Counted from the first letter of the stretch, positions 1 to 8,929 are shown. The stretch: DNA of 60,653 bases from CAZLNO01 sp964561005 (GCA_964561005.1 CAZLNO010000009.1:1-60653); one strand, 5' to 3'. Translations and numbers: made by a program. Notes: a model not told the origin generated them from the letters alone.

Positions 1-128
1 GGTAATAGGATTTGAAAAATCCCACTTACTAAAAAATGTTGCCAATATACGGGAATACCGGGAACGCGTCGCATGGTTGTCCCCTCAGATCCATAATATC
101 GATTTCGTATAACAGAATCTATCGCGAA
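1..128. other. AT-rich left edge without a recognised gene
   Basis: The first 128 bases lie downstream of the matA stop codon. They are visibly richer in A and T than the rest of the window. I see no gene, no convincing terminator hairpin and no known motif in them. Confidence 0.4.
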
Positions 129-1592
129 TCAAGCCAGCCGCCGGAGCTGCGTGCCGTCGGGGTCCTTCAGGCCGCGCAGCAGGCTGCGGATCTCGCCGCC
201 CAGGGCGATGCGGCCGTCGCGCATGTAGGCCTCGTGGTTGCGTTCCAGGTCGTCCAGCACGTAGCGGTAGTTGACCATGATCCCGGCCGACTGCTTGAGT
301 CCCTTGGACGAGACGTCGCCCAGCCAGTTGATCCGCTCCAGCCGCGCTCCGTTCTTCAGGTGGAAGCGGGCCACGGGATCGATCGGCGCGTTGTCCTCCC
401 GCCGCGCCAGGAAGTAGCGGCCGCACAGCCGCATCAAGGGCTCGCGCAGTGCCTTGGTGACCTCGTGGTCCCGGGTCCAGTTCTTGCGCTCCAGCAGCTT
501 GCCGATCGCCTTCGCCGGGTCGTTCTCGCCGGCGCATTCCGCCAGGCGGGCGCGGTCCTCGTCGTCCGTCAGCGCCCGCACCATGCTGGGCTCCACCTTG
601 TCGAGCCAGTCGCGGAAGCCGGGCACCGGCGACAGCGTGGCGAAGGTCTCGATCTGCGGCAGCTCGACGGCCAGGCGGCCGACCACCTGCTTGATCAGGT
701 AGTCGCCGAAGGAAATGCCGCGCAGGCCCTTCTGCGTGTTGGAGATGGAGTAGAAGATCGCCGCCTTCGCCTGTTGGGGGTCGTCGGAGGGCGCTTCCTC
801 GTCCAGCAGCGCCTGCACGCTGGCAGCCATCTTGCGGGTCAGCGCGATCTCCACGAAGGCCAGCGGCTCGTCGGGCATGCGCGGGTGGAACAGGGCGTAA
901 CAACGGCGGTCGGAATCCAGCCGGTTGCGCAGGTCGTTCCAGTCGCGGATCTCGTGCACCGCCTCGTAGGCCATCAGCTTTTCCAGCAGGGCCGCCGAGG
1001 AGTGCCAGGTGATCTGCTGCAGATCCAGGAAGCCGACGTCGAACCAGGAGCGCAGCAGCTCGCGCAGGTCGCTGTCCAGATGGCGCAAATGCGCGTCCTC
1101 GTGCACATGGCGCAGCAGGTCGGCGCGCAGGTCGACCAGGAACTTGGTGCCGTCCGGCAGCGCGTTGAACTGCGTCAGCAGCTTCACCCGCGGCGGCACC
1201 AGCGCCTGGCGCAGCCGCGCCTCGGCGTCCCAGCGGACCTCGGCGTCCGGGGCGTCGCGATAGGCCTGGATGGCCTGCTCGACGCGGCCGGGCTCGCAGC
1301 CGAACTCCCTCGCCAGGATCTTCAGGAAGCGCAGCTTGGCGCCCCTGTCCATCTCCAGGTAGCGCCGGCCCAGGTCGGCGGCGCGCCCGCGGGCCGAGAC
1401 CTCGCCGCCGCGCGCCTCCAGGCACTCGCGCATCAGCCTGCGCACGGCCTTGAGGTCGTTCTCCCCGTTCTCCGGGGCGGACCAGCCGACGGTGCGCGCG
1501 GCCCCCGTCGCCACGTCGCGCCAGGCCGTGGTCAGGTTGGTCAGGGTGCGCTCGAAAAGCGTCGTGCTTCGCTCGCTCTGCGACTCCGCCAT
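129..1592 (-). CDS. matA: Malonyl-CoA decarboxylase (MatA/MCD)
   Basis: A 487-residue cytosolic enzyme that converts malonyl-CoA to acetyl-CoA and CO2. The N-terminal half is the helical MCD domain (YLEMDRGAKLRFLKIL near residue 90). The C-terminal half carries the conserved catalytic-domain blocks GISFGDYLIKQVV near 290 and RFHLKNGARLERINWLGD near 410. Full length fits bacterial MCDs. The ATG at 1590-1592 has AAGGACG about 7 nt upstream; a longer in-frame reading runs back through the TRAP gene and is a shadow. It lies just behind the TRAP permease genes and opposite matB, so transport, activation and decarboxylation of malonate are encoded together. The family call is firm; malonate as the imported substrate is inferred from context. 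Confidence 0.93.
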   Translation of the reverse strand: MAESQSERSTTLFERTLTNLTTAWRDVATGAARTVGWSAPENGENDLKAVRRLMRECLEARGGEVSARGRAADLGRRYLEMDRGAKLRFLKILAREFGCEPGRVEQAIQAYRDAPDAEVRWDAEARLRQALVPPRVKLLTQFNALPDGTKFLVDLRADLLRHVHEDAHLRHLDSDLRELLRSWFDVGFLDLQQITWHSSAALLEKLMAYEAVHEIRDWNDLRNRLDSDRRCYALFHPRMPDEPLAFVEIALTRKMAASVQALLDEEAPSDDPQQAKAAIFYSISNTQKGLRGISFGDYLIKQVVGRLAVELPQIETFATLSPVPGFRDWLDKVEPSMVRALTDDEDRARLAECAGENDPAKAIGKLLERKNWTRDHEVTKALREPLMRLCGRYFLARREDNAPIDPVARFHLKNGARLERINWLGDVSSKGLKQSAGIMVNYRYVLDDLERNHEAYMRDGRIALGGEIRSLLRGLKDPDGTQLRRLA

Positions 1593-1624
1593 CCCATCGT
1601 CCTTTTCGGGTCTCCTCTCGCCGC

Positions 1625-2941
1625 TCAGATCGCCGGCCCCATCAGCACCTCCGGCAGCCAGAGCGCGATACCGGGGAAGATGCACAGCAGGACGATGCCG
1701 ACAACCATGCACAGCATGAACGGCAGCGCCCCCCACAGAATGGTCGGCAGCCGCACGTCGGGCGCAATGCCGTTGATCACATAGAGGTTCAGCCCGACCG
1801 GGGGCGTGATCAGCCCGATCTCCATGTTGAGCGTCAGCACCACCGCGAACCAGACCGCGTCGAAGCCCAGCCCCTCCACGATCGGCAGCAGCGTCGGCGC
1901 CGTCATCAGGATCACCGCCACCGGCGGCAGGAAGAATCCGGCCACCAAAAGGAAGACGTTGATGCAGGCCATCAGCGCCCACTTGTTCATCTCCAGCGTG
2001 GTGATCCATTCGGCCAGCGTCTGGGTGATGAACAGCGAGGACATCATGAAGCTGAACAGCTCGGCGGCGGCGATGATCATCAGGATCATCACCGATTCGC
2101 CCGTGGCCTCGCGGAAGATGACCCACAGCTTGCGGGGCTGGCGCACCTTGTAGATGATCACGACCAAAAGCAGGCAGAACATGGCGCCCACGCCCGCCGC
2201 CTCCGACGGGGTCGCCACGCCGCCGTAGAGCACGTAGAGAATGCCCGCGATGATCAGCAGGAACGGCCCGACCTTGGGCAGCATGACCACCTTGTCGCGC
2301 AGGCTGAAGGACACGTCGGGGTCGACGAAGCGCTGGCCCTTGCGCCAGGCGGCGAAAATGCCCCAGGCAATGAACAGCCCCGCCAGCATCAGGCCCGGCA
2401 ACAGGCCCGCGATGAACAGCCGGCCGATCGAGGTCTCGGTGGCGATGCCGTAGACGATCATCGTGATCGACGGCGGGATCAGGATGCCCAGCGTGCCACC
2501 CGCGGCTATGGAGCCGGTGGCGACCGAGGCGGGATAGCCGCGCTGGCGCATCTCGGGAATGCCCATCTTGCCGATCGCCGCGCAGGTCGCCGGCGAGGAG
2601 CCGGACAGCGCGGCAAAGATCGCGCAGGCGCCCACGTTGGACGCCATGAGGCCGCCCGGCACGCGGTACAGCCAGCGGTCCAGCGCCTCGTAGAGGTCCG
2701 CCCCGGCGCGCGAGGAAGCCACGGCGCCGCCCATCAGGATGAACATCGGGATCGACAGCAGGGCGAAGCTGTCCAGGCCGCCGTAGAGCGTGTCCGCGAT
2801 GAATCCCAGGGCGAAGAAGCCATCCGCGTAGACCAGAAAGACGAGGGACACCAGCCCCAGGGCGAAGGCCACCGGCATGCCCAGCAGCAGCAGGGCGATG
2901 GTGACGACAGCGATGACGCCGCCAAGCTGCAGCTCGTTCAT
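1625..2941 (-). CDS. matM: TRAP transporter large permease (DctM/MatM type)
   Basis: A 438-residue, highly hydrophobic protein with the many membrane segments of the TRAP large (M) subunit. Family-like stretches include GILIPPSITMIVYG and MEIGLITPPVGLNLYVING. It is the ion-coupled translocation subunit that works with the small permease and the periplasmic receptor. Its start overlaps the end of the small permease gene by 4 bp (2938-2941), indicating translational coupling. The adjoining malonyl-CoA decarboxylase and divergent malonyl-CoA synthetase suggest a MatPQM-like malonate carrier as in Sinorhizobium. The TRAP assignment is from sequence; the substrate is inference. Confidence 0.9.
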   Translation of the reverse strand: MNELQLGGVIAVVTIALLLLGMPVAFALGLVSLVFLVYADGFFALGFIADTLYGGLDSFALLSIPMFILMGGAVASSRAGADLYEALDRWLYRVPGGLMASNVGACAIFAALSGSSPATCAAIGKMGIPEMRQRGYPASVATGSIAAGGTLGILIPPSITMIVYGIATETSIGRLFIAGLLPGLMLAGLFIAWGIFAAWRKGQRFVDPDVSFSLRDKVVMLPKVGPFLLIIAGILYVLYGGVATPSEAAGVGAMFCLLLVVIIYKVRQPRKLWVIFREATGESVMILMIIAAAELFSFMMSSLFITQTLAEWITTLEMNKWALMACINVFLLVAGFFLPPVAVILMTAPTLLPIVEGLGFDAVWFAVVLTLNMEIGLITPPVGLNLYVINGIAPDVRLPTILWGALPFMLCMVVGIVLLCIFPGIALWLPEVLMGPAI

Positions 2942-3492
2942 GCCTGCTCATCCCCTTCCTTCATGGCCGCCAGCGCGGCCTCCGGCGGGGCCTGCACGCC
3001 GAAGGGCATGTCGCGGCCCAGGATGATCGCCAGGATGTCGGCCACGTACTGCAGGCTGAGCAGCCCCATGCCCAGCGGCACCGAGGCATAGGGAATCCAC
3101 AGCGGCGGGGCCCAGACCGTTTGCGCGCGCCAGTCGTTCACCCAGGCCTCGTGCCAGAACAAGAAGCCGTAATAGGCGAGCACGGCGCAGAACAGCAGCG
3201 ACGCCCCCGATGCGAACAGCGCCAGCACGAAACGGCCCTTCTCGCCCAGGTAGAGCGGCAGCAGGTCGACGTTCACGTGGCCGCGCTTGAGCAAAACGTA
3301 GGGCGCGCCGATGAAGGTGGCGCCGATGACCGAGAAGGTCACGAACTCGTGCTGCCAGATCGCCGACTGGTTCAGCACGTAGCGCACGAACACCAGGTGG
3401 CAGACCGCCAGCACCGCGGCCAGCAGCAGCGCCGCCGAGACCACGCCGCAGGTCCGCGAGATGCGCCAGACCCAGGTGATGAACCCATCCAT
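2938..3492 (-). CDS. matQ: TRAP transporter small permease (DctQ/MatQ type)
   Basis: A 184-residue membrane protein with four hydrophobic segments, the standard form of the TRAP small (Q) subunit. The segments lie near residues 15-40, 50-70, 90-115 and 135-160, with polar tails at both ends. It forms the membrane complex with the large permease, whose start codon it overlaps. It is the second gene of the receptor-small-large order on the minus strand. Sequence alone identifies the family only weakly, but position between a DctP receptor and a DctM permease makes the call secure. The malonate role is inferred from matA and matB. Confidence 0.88.
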   Translation of the reverse strand: MDGFITWVWRISRTCGVVSAALLLAAVLAVCHLVFVRYVLNQSAIWQHEFVTFSVIGATFIGAPYVLLKRGHVNVDLLPLYLGEKGRFVLALFASGASLLFCAVLAYYGFLFWHEAWVNDWRAQTVWAPPLWIPYASVPLGMGLLSLQYVADILAIILGRDMPFGVQAPPEAALAAMKEGDEQA

Positions 3493-3592
3493 CGCCAGCC
3501 TTCCCTTTCGATGCGGGCCCGAAAGGACCGGCGGCGGCCCGTGTGCGGACAGCGGGCCGCCGCCTTGACGCCAGTCGGTTGCGGTCAGTCGG

Positions 3593-4585
3593 TCAGTCGA
3601 CCGACAGCGCCATCTCGATCAGCTCGGCACCGCCCTCGACGTTCTCCTCGAACTTCTTGTAGGAGGATTCCTTCGCGACCTCCAGCCAGGCGTCGTACTG
3701 CTCCTTGGTCATGTTGACGACCTTGACGCCCGCCTTTTCGTAGGTCTCGACCAGGGTCTCGTCCAGTTCCTTGGCCTTGGCGAAGAAGAACTCCTCGGCC
3801 TTCTGGCCGGCCTTCATGAGGGCTTCCTGCTGTTCCGCGTCGAGCTGGTCGAAGGTGCGCTTCGACATCAGGATCGGCTCGTACATGAACCACAGGGCGT
3901 AGTCGCCCGGCGGCGTCAGGCAGCTCGACTGCTCGTAGATGCGATAGCTGACCAGGCTGCCCGAGGACGTGTTGGCGCCGTCGAGCACGCCGGTCTGCAT
4001 GGCCGAGTAGATCTCGGAGCTGGGCATGGAGTTGATCGAGGCGCCGGCGGCGGCCAGCATCTCCTCGAAGGCCGGCCCGGCGGCGCGCATCACCTTGCCC
4101 TGCACGCTGTCCGGCGTGGTGACGCAGAAGTCCTTGCCCACGAAGCCGCCGGCCAGCCAGGCGTCGGACAAGACGACCACGCCGGCCTCGTGGATGATCT
4201 TCTTGATCTCGTCCATGTAGGCCGAGTCGTTCAGGCGCTTGGCGTGGTCGTGGTTCTTCACCAGCCCCGGCATCAGCGTCGCCGAGAACTGCGGATGGCG
4301 GCCGGAGGCGTAGTCCAGCGGGAAGGCCGAGACGTCGAGCTGCCCCTTCACCATCGCGTCCCACTGCTGCTTCGGCTTGAACAGCGAGGAGCCGGGGTAG
4401 ACACGAATGTCCAGGTCGACGCCCGCCTTCTCGACCTCGGTCTTGATGATCTCGACCATCTGGCCGCGCACGTCGTCCTTCGGCCACTGGTGCGAGGCCT
4501 TGAGCGTCTGCGCGGCGACCGGGCCCGCGAAGGCCAGAACGGCGGCCGCGGCGACGCCGGCCAGTTGGTGTCGCAACGATGACAT
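3593..4585 (-). CDS. matP: TRAP substrate-binding protein (DctP/MatP type)
   Basis: A 330-residue periplasmic receptor. A signal peptide covers about residues 1-25 (positive start, LAGVAAAAVLAFAGPVAAQ), followed by the mature start TLKASHQWP. The middle has DctP-like stretches such as MPSSEIYSAMQTGVLDGAN near residue 200 and PPGDYALWFMYEPILM near 240. The ATG at 4583-4585 is chosen over an upstream reading because GGGGAGG lies 9 nt ahead and the signal peptide begins there. It heads the minus-strand operon matP-matQ-matM-matA, leaving about 200 bp to the divergent matB start. Malonate or a close dicarboxylate is the expected ligand by context only. Confidence 0.88.
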   Translation of the reverse strand: MSSLRHQLAGVAAAAVLAFAGPVAAQTLKASHQWPKDDVRGQMVEIIKTEVEKAGVDLDIRVYPGSSLFKPKQQWDAMVKGQLDVSAFPLDYASGRHPQFSATLMPGLVKNHDHAKRLNDSAYMDEIKKIIHEAGVVVLSDAWLAGGFVGKDFCVTTPDSVQGKVMRAAGPAFEEMLAAAGASINSMPSSEIYSAMQTGVLDGANTSSGSLVSYRIYEQSSCLTPPGDYALWFMYEPILMSKRTFDQLDAEQQEALMKAGQKAEEFFFAKAKELDETLVETYEKAGVKVVNMTKEQYDAWLEVAKESSYKKFEENVEGGAELIEMALSVD

Positions 4586-4702
4586 GGGCGAAAACCTCCC
4601 CTTCCTTGATGTCGTCCGTTTGTCGCGTGCTGGACACCAGGCGGCGCCCAGCGGTGAGGCCACGTTAAACACCGATATCGGGCCGGACAAGCCGCCATCG
4701 GT

Positions 4703-4731
4703 TTGCGTCGCCCAGGGGCCTTGTCTATATC
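4703..4731 (+). promoter_or_regulatory. Putative sigma-70-like promoter of matB
   Basis: TTGCGT at 4703-4708 and TATATC at 4726-4731 are separated by 17 nt and lie 54 nt ahead of the matB ATG. The spacing is ideal; the match to consensus is moderate. The matP promoter must lie in the same 200-bp divergent region. I see no adjacent GntR-type matR gene. Confidence 0.4.
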
Positions 4732-4784
4732 CGGGAACGCAACCGACCGCCCGCCGCCCCGGAAACCGCAGAGGAAGCCCGGAA

Positions 4785-6308
4785 ATGAGCGAAAACCTCT
4801 ATGCCGACTTCGAAGCCCGCTTCCCCGCGGACCGCGCCGCGCCGGCCCTCGTGCTGGCCGACGGCACCACCTGGAGCTACGGCGACCTGGAACGCGAGAC
4901 CGGCCGCATCGCCGGCCTGCTGCGGGACCTCGGCGTCGCCCCCGGCGACCGCGTCGCCGTGCAGGTGGAGAAGTCGCCCCAGGCGCTGTTCGCCTATCTG
5001 GCCTGTCTCAAGGCGGGGGCCGTCTACCTGCCGCTGAACACCGCCTACAAGGGGGGCGAAATCGCCTATTTCCTGGGCGACGCCGAGCCGACGGTCTTCG
5101 TCTGCGACCCGGCGCGCCAGGGCGAGCTGCAGCCCGTCGCCGACAAGGCCGGCGTGCGCCACGTGCTGACCCTCGACTCCGACGGCGCCGGCACGCTGGC
5201 CGAGCGGGCCGCGACGTTTTCTTCCGAATGCGAAACGGTCCAGCGCGACGGCGACGACCTTGCGGCCATCTGTTACACCTCGGGAACGACGGGCCGCTCC
5301 AAGGGGGCGATGCTGAGCCACCGCAACCTCTCGTCCAACGCGCTGACGCTGCACGAGGTCTGGGGCTTCCAGCCCGGCGACGTCTTGCTCCACGCGCTGC
5401 CGCTGTTCCACGTCCACGGCCTGTTCGTCGCCAGCAACACGGCGCTGCTCAATGGCTCCAAGATGATCTTCCTGCCGAGGTTCGATGCCGAGGAGGTCAT
5501 CCGCCTGCTGCCCGGGGCGACGGTGATGATGGGCGTGCCGACCTTCTATGTGCGGCTGCTGGAACACCCCGAGTTCACGCCCGAGGCATGCCGCCACACG
5601 CGGCTGTTCATCTCCGGCTCGGCGCCGCTGCGGGCGGAGGATTCCGACGCCTTCCACGCCCGCACGGGCTTTCGCATCCTGGAGCGCTACGGCATGACCG
5701 AGGCGGGGATGATCACCTCCAACCCGCTGGACGGCGAGCGCCGACCGGGCACCGTCGGCTTCCCGCTGCCCGGCGTCGAGGTCCGCGTGTCCGACTCGGA
5801 GGGCAGGGTGCTCCCGCGCGGCGAGGTGGGAGTCCTGGAAATCAAGGGCCCGAACCTCTTCCAGGGCTACTGGCGCATGCCGGAGAAGACGGCCGAGGAG
5901 TTCCGGCCCGACGGCTACTTCATCACCGGCGACAACGCCTTCGTCGACGCCGACGGCTACGTCCACATCGTCGGCCGCGCCAAGGACCTGATCATCTCCG
6001 GCGGCTACAATGTCTATCCCAAGGAGGTGGAGATCGTCATCGACGGCCTGGACAGCGTGAAGGAATCCGCCGTCTTCGGCGTCCCGCACCCCGACTTCGG
6101 CGAGGCCGTCGCCGCCGCCGTCGTGCCCGAGCCCGGCGCGAACCCCGACGAAGCCGCCATCATCCAGGCGGTGAAGGCCGAGCTGGCGAACTACAAGGTG
6201 CCCAAGCGCGTCTTCCTCGTCGACTCCCTGCCCCGCAACACCATGGGCAAGGTGCAGAAGAACGAGCTTCGCTCCGCCCACGAAACGACCTTCACGGGCA
6301 AGGGGTAG
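4785..6308 (+). CDS. matB: Malonyl-CoA synthetase (MatB)
   Basis: A 507-residue member of the ANL adenylating family; it joins malonate, ATP and CoA to give malonyl-CoA, the substrate of MatA. The A3 P-loop YTSGTTGRSKG is at residues 164-174, followed by ERYGMTEAGM, the TGD motif (FITGDNAF), and the A8/A10 hinge and lysine region GGYNVYPKE and PRNTMGKVQKNELR, with catalytic Lys489. Length and motifs fit rhizobial MatB. The ATG at 4785 is chosen because homology begins there; an in-frame reading from 4407 runs antisense to matP. The last codons are followed by a near-copy of themselves at about 6396-6421. Confidence 0.92.
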   Translation: MSENLYADFEARFPADRAAPALVLADGTTWSYGDLERETGRIAGLLRDLGVAPGDRVAVQVEKSPQALFAYLACLKAGAVYLPLNTAYKGGEIAYFLGDAEPTVFVCDPARQGELQPVADKAGVRHVLTLDSDGAGTLAERAATFSSECETVQRDGDDLAAICYTSGTTGRSKGAMLSHRNLSSNALTLHEVWGFQPGDVLLHALPLFHVHGLFVASNTALLNGSKMIFLPRFDAEEVIRLLPGATVMMGVPTFYVRLLEHPEFTPEACRHTRLFISGSAPLRAEDSDAFHARTGFRILERYGMTEAGMITSNPLDGERRPGTVGFPLPGVEVRVSDSEGRVLPRGEVGVLEIKGPNLFQGYWRMPEKTAEEFRPDGYFITGDNAFVDADGYVHIVGRAKDLIISGGYNVYPKEVEIVIDGLDSVKESAVFGVPHPDFGEAVAAAVVPEPGANPDEAAIIQAVKAELANYKVPKRVFLVDSLPRNTMGKVQKNELRSAHETTFTGKG

Positions 6309-6334
6309 GGTGGGTTCGTCGAAGGCAACCCACC
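6309..6334. terminator. Hairpin after matB
   Basis: GGTGGGTT (6309-6316) pairs perfectly with AACCCACC (6327-6334) across a 10-nt loop. It begins at the base after the matB stop. There is no T-run, so it may be a repeat-derived hairpin, but it lies between the convergent genes matB and gabD and probably helps end transcripts. Confidence 0.45.
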
Positions 6335-6359
6335 GTGTCCCGGCAAGCGGAAGACATTC

Positions 6360-6383
6360 GGCGGCTTGCTTTGCGAAGCCGCC
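6360..6383. terminator. Second hairpin between matB and gabD
   Basis: GGCGGCTT (6360-6367) pairs with AAGCCGCC (6376-6383) around an 8-nt loop. Like its neighbours it lacks a T-run. It looks like a dispersed intergenic palindrome that may serve as a two-way terminator. Confidence 0.4.
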
Positions 6384-6395
6384 CTACCCGCGACT

Positions 6396-6421
6396 ACGAA
6401 ACGACCTTTACGGGCGGGTGA
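6396..6421 (+). repeat. Duplicated 3' tail of matB
   Basis: The stretch beginning CGAAACGACCTTTACGGGC repeats the end of matB (CGAAACGACCTTCACGGGC, about 6280-6300) with one change, and again reaches a stop codon within a few bases. In the matB frame the original encodes HETTFTGKG; the copy reads YETTFTGG. This suggests a short duplication of the gene end, with the hairpins at 6309 and 6360 between the two copies. Confidence 0.5.
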
Positions 6422-6452
6422 AGCGACGCACGACGGGCGTCGAAGGCGACGC

Positions 6453-6481
6453 CCTCACCCTGAGCCTGTCGAAGGGTGAGG
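6453..6481. repeat. Dispersed palindromic repeat, copy A
   Basis: A 29-bp palindrome with arms CCTCACCCT (6453-6461) and AGGGTGAGG (6473-6481) and loop GAGCCTGTCGA. The same 29 bases occur at 24553-24581, and variants occur at 24361-24387, 36030-36056 and 36059-36087. Here it sits between two convergent genes, where it could also act as a terminator. Confidence 0.7.
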
Positions 6482-6536
6482 CACAGGGTGCACGGAGTGA
6501 CGGGGCAGGCCGTTGCCCGCCCCGTACGCGTACGGC

Positions 6537-8024
6537 TCACACCCCGCCCATGCACATGTACTTGATTTCGAGGAAGTCCTCGATGCCGTACTTGGAGCCC
6601 TCGCGGCCGACGCCGCTCTCCTTGACGCCGCCGAAGGGGGCGACCTCGGTCGAGATGATGCCGGTGTTGATGCCGACGATGCCGTACTCCAGCGCCTCGC
6701 CGACCCGCCACACGCGGCCCAGGTCGCGGGCGTAGAAGTAGGCGGCCAGCCCGAACTCGGTGTCGTTGGCGAGACGAATCGCCTCGTCCTCGTTCCGGAA
6801 GCGGAACAGCGGCGCCACCGGGCCGAAGGTCTCCTCCTTGGTGACCTTCATCTCCGGCGTCACCTCGGTCAGCACCGTGGGCTGGTAGAAGGTGCCGCCC
6901 AGGTCGTGCCGGCCGCCGCCCACGGCCACCTTGGCGCCCTTGCCGGTGGCATCGGCGACGTGCTCCTCCACCTTCTCCAGCGCGGCCAGATCGATCAGCG
7001 GCCCCTGGGCGACGCCCTGCTCCAGGCCGGGACCGACCTTCAGGTCCTTGACCTTCGCGGCCAGCTTCTCGGCGAAGGCGTCATAGACCTTGTCGTGCAC
7101 CAGGATGCGGTTGGCGCAGACGCAGGTCTGGCCGGTGTTGCGGAACTTGCACATCATCGCGCCCTCGACCGCCGCGTCGATGTCGGCGTCGTCGAAGACG
7201 ATGAAGGGCGCGTTGCCGCCCAGTTCCATGCTGACCTTCTTCACGGTGTCGGCGCACTGGCGCATCAGGATCTTGCCGACCTCGGTGGAGCCGGTGAACG
7301 ACAGCTTGCGCACCGTCGGGTTGGACGTCAGCTCGCCGCCGATCTCCTTCGCCGGGCCGGTGACGATGTTGATCACGCCCTTGGGCACGCCGGCGCGCTC
7401 GGCCAGCTCGGCCAGCGCCAGGGCGCAGTAGGGCGTCTGCGTCGCCGGCTTGATCACCACCGGACAGCCGGCGGCCATCGCCGGCGCGCACTTGCGGGTG
7501 ATCATGGCGATGGGAAAGTTCCAGGGCGTGATGGCGGCGGTGACGCCGATCGGCTGCTTGACCACGACGATGCGCTTGTCGCCCTGGTGCGGCGGGATGG
7601 TGTCGCCGTAGACGCGCTTGGCCTCCTCGGCGAACCATTCGACGAAGGAGGCGCCGTAGGCCACCTCGCCCCGGCTCTCGGCCAGCGGCTTGCCCTGCTC
7701 GGTGGTCATCAGCACCGCCAGGTCCTCCTGCGCCGCCATGATCAGCTCGAACCACTTGCGCAGGATGTTGGCGCGCTCCTTGGCGGTCTTGCCGCGCCAC
7801 TCGGGCCAGGCGCGGTCGGCGGCCTCGATGGCCGTGCGCGTCTCCTGGGCGCCCAGCTTCGGCACCGTGCCGATGACCTCGCCGCGGGCCGGGTCGGTAA
7901 CCTCGATGGCCGCGCCGGAATCGGCGTCGACCCACTGACCGTCGATGTAGCACTGCTGGCGGAACAGCGCCGCGTCGCTCAGCTTCGGCGCGGCGTCGCG
8001 CAGCACGGTTGCGTCCGGGCTCAT
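6537..8024 (-). CDS. gabD: NAD(P)-dependent succinate-semialdehyde dehydrogenase-type aldehyde dehydrogenase
   Basis: A 495-residue aldehyde dehydrogenase that oxidises an acid semialdehyde, most likely succinate semialdehyde, to the dicarboxylate. PWNF (Asn169) contributes to the oxyanion hole, MELGGNAP holds the general base Glu267, and NTGQTCVCANR holds the nucleophile Cys301. The CxC pair (301/303) is the redox-switch arrangement known from GabD. The closing motif EVAPFGGVKESGVGREGSKYG is also GabD-like. The ATG at 8022-8024 has GGGAGG six bases upstream; the longer in-frame reading to 8882 is antisense to the SDR gene. Beside the malonate genes, malonate semialdehyde is a conceivable second substrate. 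Confidence 0.88.
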   Translation of the reverse strand: MSPDATVLRDAAPKLSDAALFRQQCYIDGQWVDADSGAAIEVTDPARGEVIGTVPKLGAQETRTAIEAADRAWPEWRGKTAKERANILRKWFELIMAAQEDLAVLMTTEQGKPLAESRGEVAYGASFVEWFAEEAKRVYGDTIPPHQGDKRIVVVKQPIGVTAAITPWNFPIAMITRKCAPAMAAGCPVVIKPATQTPYCALALAELAERAGVPKGVINIVTGPAKEIGGELTSNPTVRKLSFTGSTEVGKILMRQCADTVKKVSMELGGNAPFIVFDDADIDAAVEGAMMCKFRNTGQTCVCANRILVHDKVYDAFAEKLAAKVKDLKVGPGLEQGVAQGPLIDLAALEKVEEHVADATGKGAKVAVGGGRHDLGGTFYQPTVLTEVTPEMKVTKEETFGPVAPLFRFRNEDEAIRLANDTEFGLAAYFYARDLGRVWRVGEALEYGIVGINTGIISTEVAPFGGVKESGVGREGSKYGIEDFLEIKYMCMGGV

Positions 8025-8139
8025 GATGATCCTCCCTCTCGATGAATGCGTGCGGCCTGATCGTGATGTCGGGCCACCGGCGCCGCCGCGCAAGCGCCGC
8101 CCGGGCGGCGCGTCCCCGAGGCCGGTCGTCCGGCGCGGG

Positions 8140-8167
8140 ATGACAGCGCGGCGCGCGAAGCTATGTC
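8140..8167 (+). promoter_or_regulatory. Putative promoter of the SDR gene, possibly leaderless
   Basis: ATGACA (8140-8145) and TATGTC (8162-8167) are separated by 16 nt. The -10-like element ends only 7 nt before the SDR start codon at 8175, and no Shine-Dalgarno sequence is visible, so transcription may begin at the start codon itself. Confidence 0.3.
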
Positions 8168-8174
8168 GTAGCGT

Positions 8175-8906
8175 ATGCGCAACGACGACGCCAGTCACCC
8201 CGGCCTGACGAGCTTTCCCGACGACGGCCTTGCCGTTGTGATCGGCGCCTCCGGCGGAATCGGCGCCGCCCTGCACCGGCAGCTCGCGCCGCTCGGCCGC
8301 TTCACGGCCGTCCACGCGCTGGGCCGTCGCAGCGAGCCGCCGGTGGACCTGCTGGACGAGGCCAGCATCGCCGCCGCCGCGGAACATCTCCAGGCGGCCG
8401 GACGGCCGCGCCTGGTGGTCGACGCCACCGGCTTCCTGCACGGCGACGGCTGGATGCCGGAGAAGAGCCTGCGCCAGCTCGACCCGGCACAGATGGCCCA
8501 CGCTTTCGCGATCAACGCCACGGGGCCGGCGCTGTTGATGAAGCACCTGCTGCCGCTGTTCCCGCGCGAAGGCAAGGCCGTGTTCGCCACGCTCTCGGCC
8601 CGCGTCGGCAGCATCGCCGACAACCGCTTCGGCGGCTGGTACAGCTATCGCGCCTCGAAGGCGGCGCTCAACCAGATCGTGCGCAGCGCGGCGGTGGAAC
8701 TGGGGCGCCGCCGGCCGGAGAGCATCTGCGTCGCCCTGCACCCCGGCACCGTGGACACGCCGCTCTCGGCCCCCTTCGGCAAGCAGGGCCTGATCGTTCG
8801 CGCGCCGGACCAGGCCGCCGCCCGCCTGCTCGGCGTCATCGACGACCTCGCGCCGGCCGACAGCGGCGGCTTCCTCGCCCACGACGGCGCGCGCCTGCCC
8901 TGGTAG
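8175..8906 (+). CDS. Short-chain dehydrogenase/reductase (C-factor-like SDR)
   Basis: A 243-residue Rossmann-fold oxidoreductase. The nucleotide-binding motif GASGGIGAALHRQL is near residues 24-37. The active-site Ser lies in ATLSARVGS near 140, and Tyr/Lys form the YSYRASKAALN motif near 157-167. HPGTVDTPLSAPF follows as in the C-factor/CsgA-like branch. The substrate cannot be read from sequence. It is divergent from gabD and convergent with phaZ, so it is probably transcribed alone. The ATG at 8175 lacks a recognisable ribosome-binding site; either the mRNA is leaderless or the true start lies elsewhere. Confidence 0.85.
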   Translation: MRNDDASHPGLTSFPDDGLAVVIGASGGIGAALHRQLAPLGRFTAVHALGRRSEPPVDLLDEASIAAAAEHLQAAGRPRLVVDATGFLHGDGWMPEKSLRQLDPAQMAHAFAINATGPALLMKHLLPLFPREGKAVFATLSARVGSIADNRFGGWYSYRASKAALNQIVRSAAVELGRRRPESICVALHPGTVDTPLSAPFGKQGLIVRAPDQAAARLLGVIDDLAPADSGGFLAHDGARLPW

Positions 8907-8929
8907 CCGTGGCCGCGCCGCCTGGCGGG

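Noticed and set aside
36..1784. Long plus-strand open frame opposite matA and matM
   Set aside because: GC-rich genes open long antisense frames. The sequence is low in structure, rich in Gln, Arg and Val, and lies opposite two well-supported genes.
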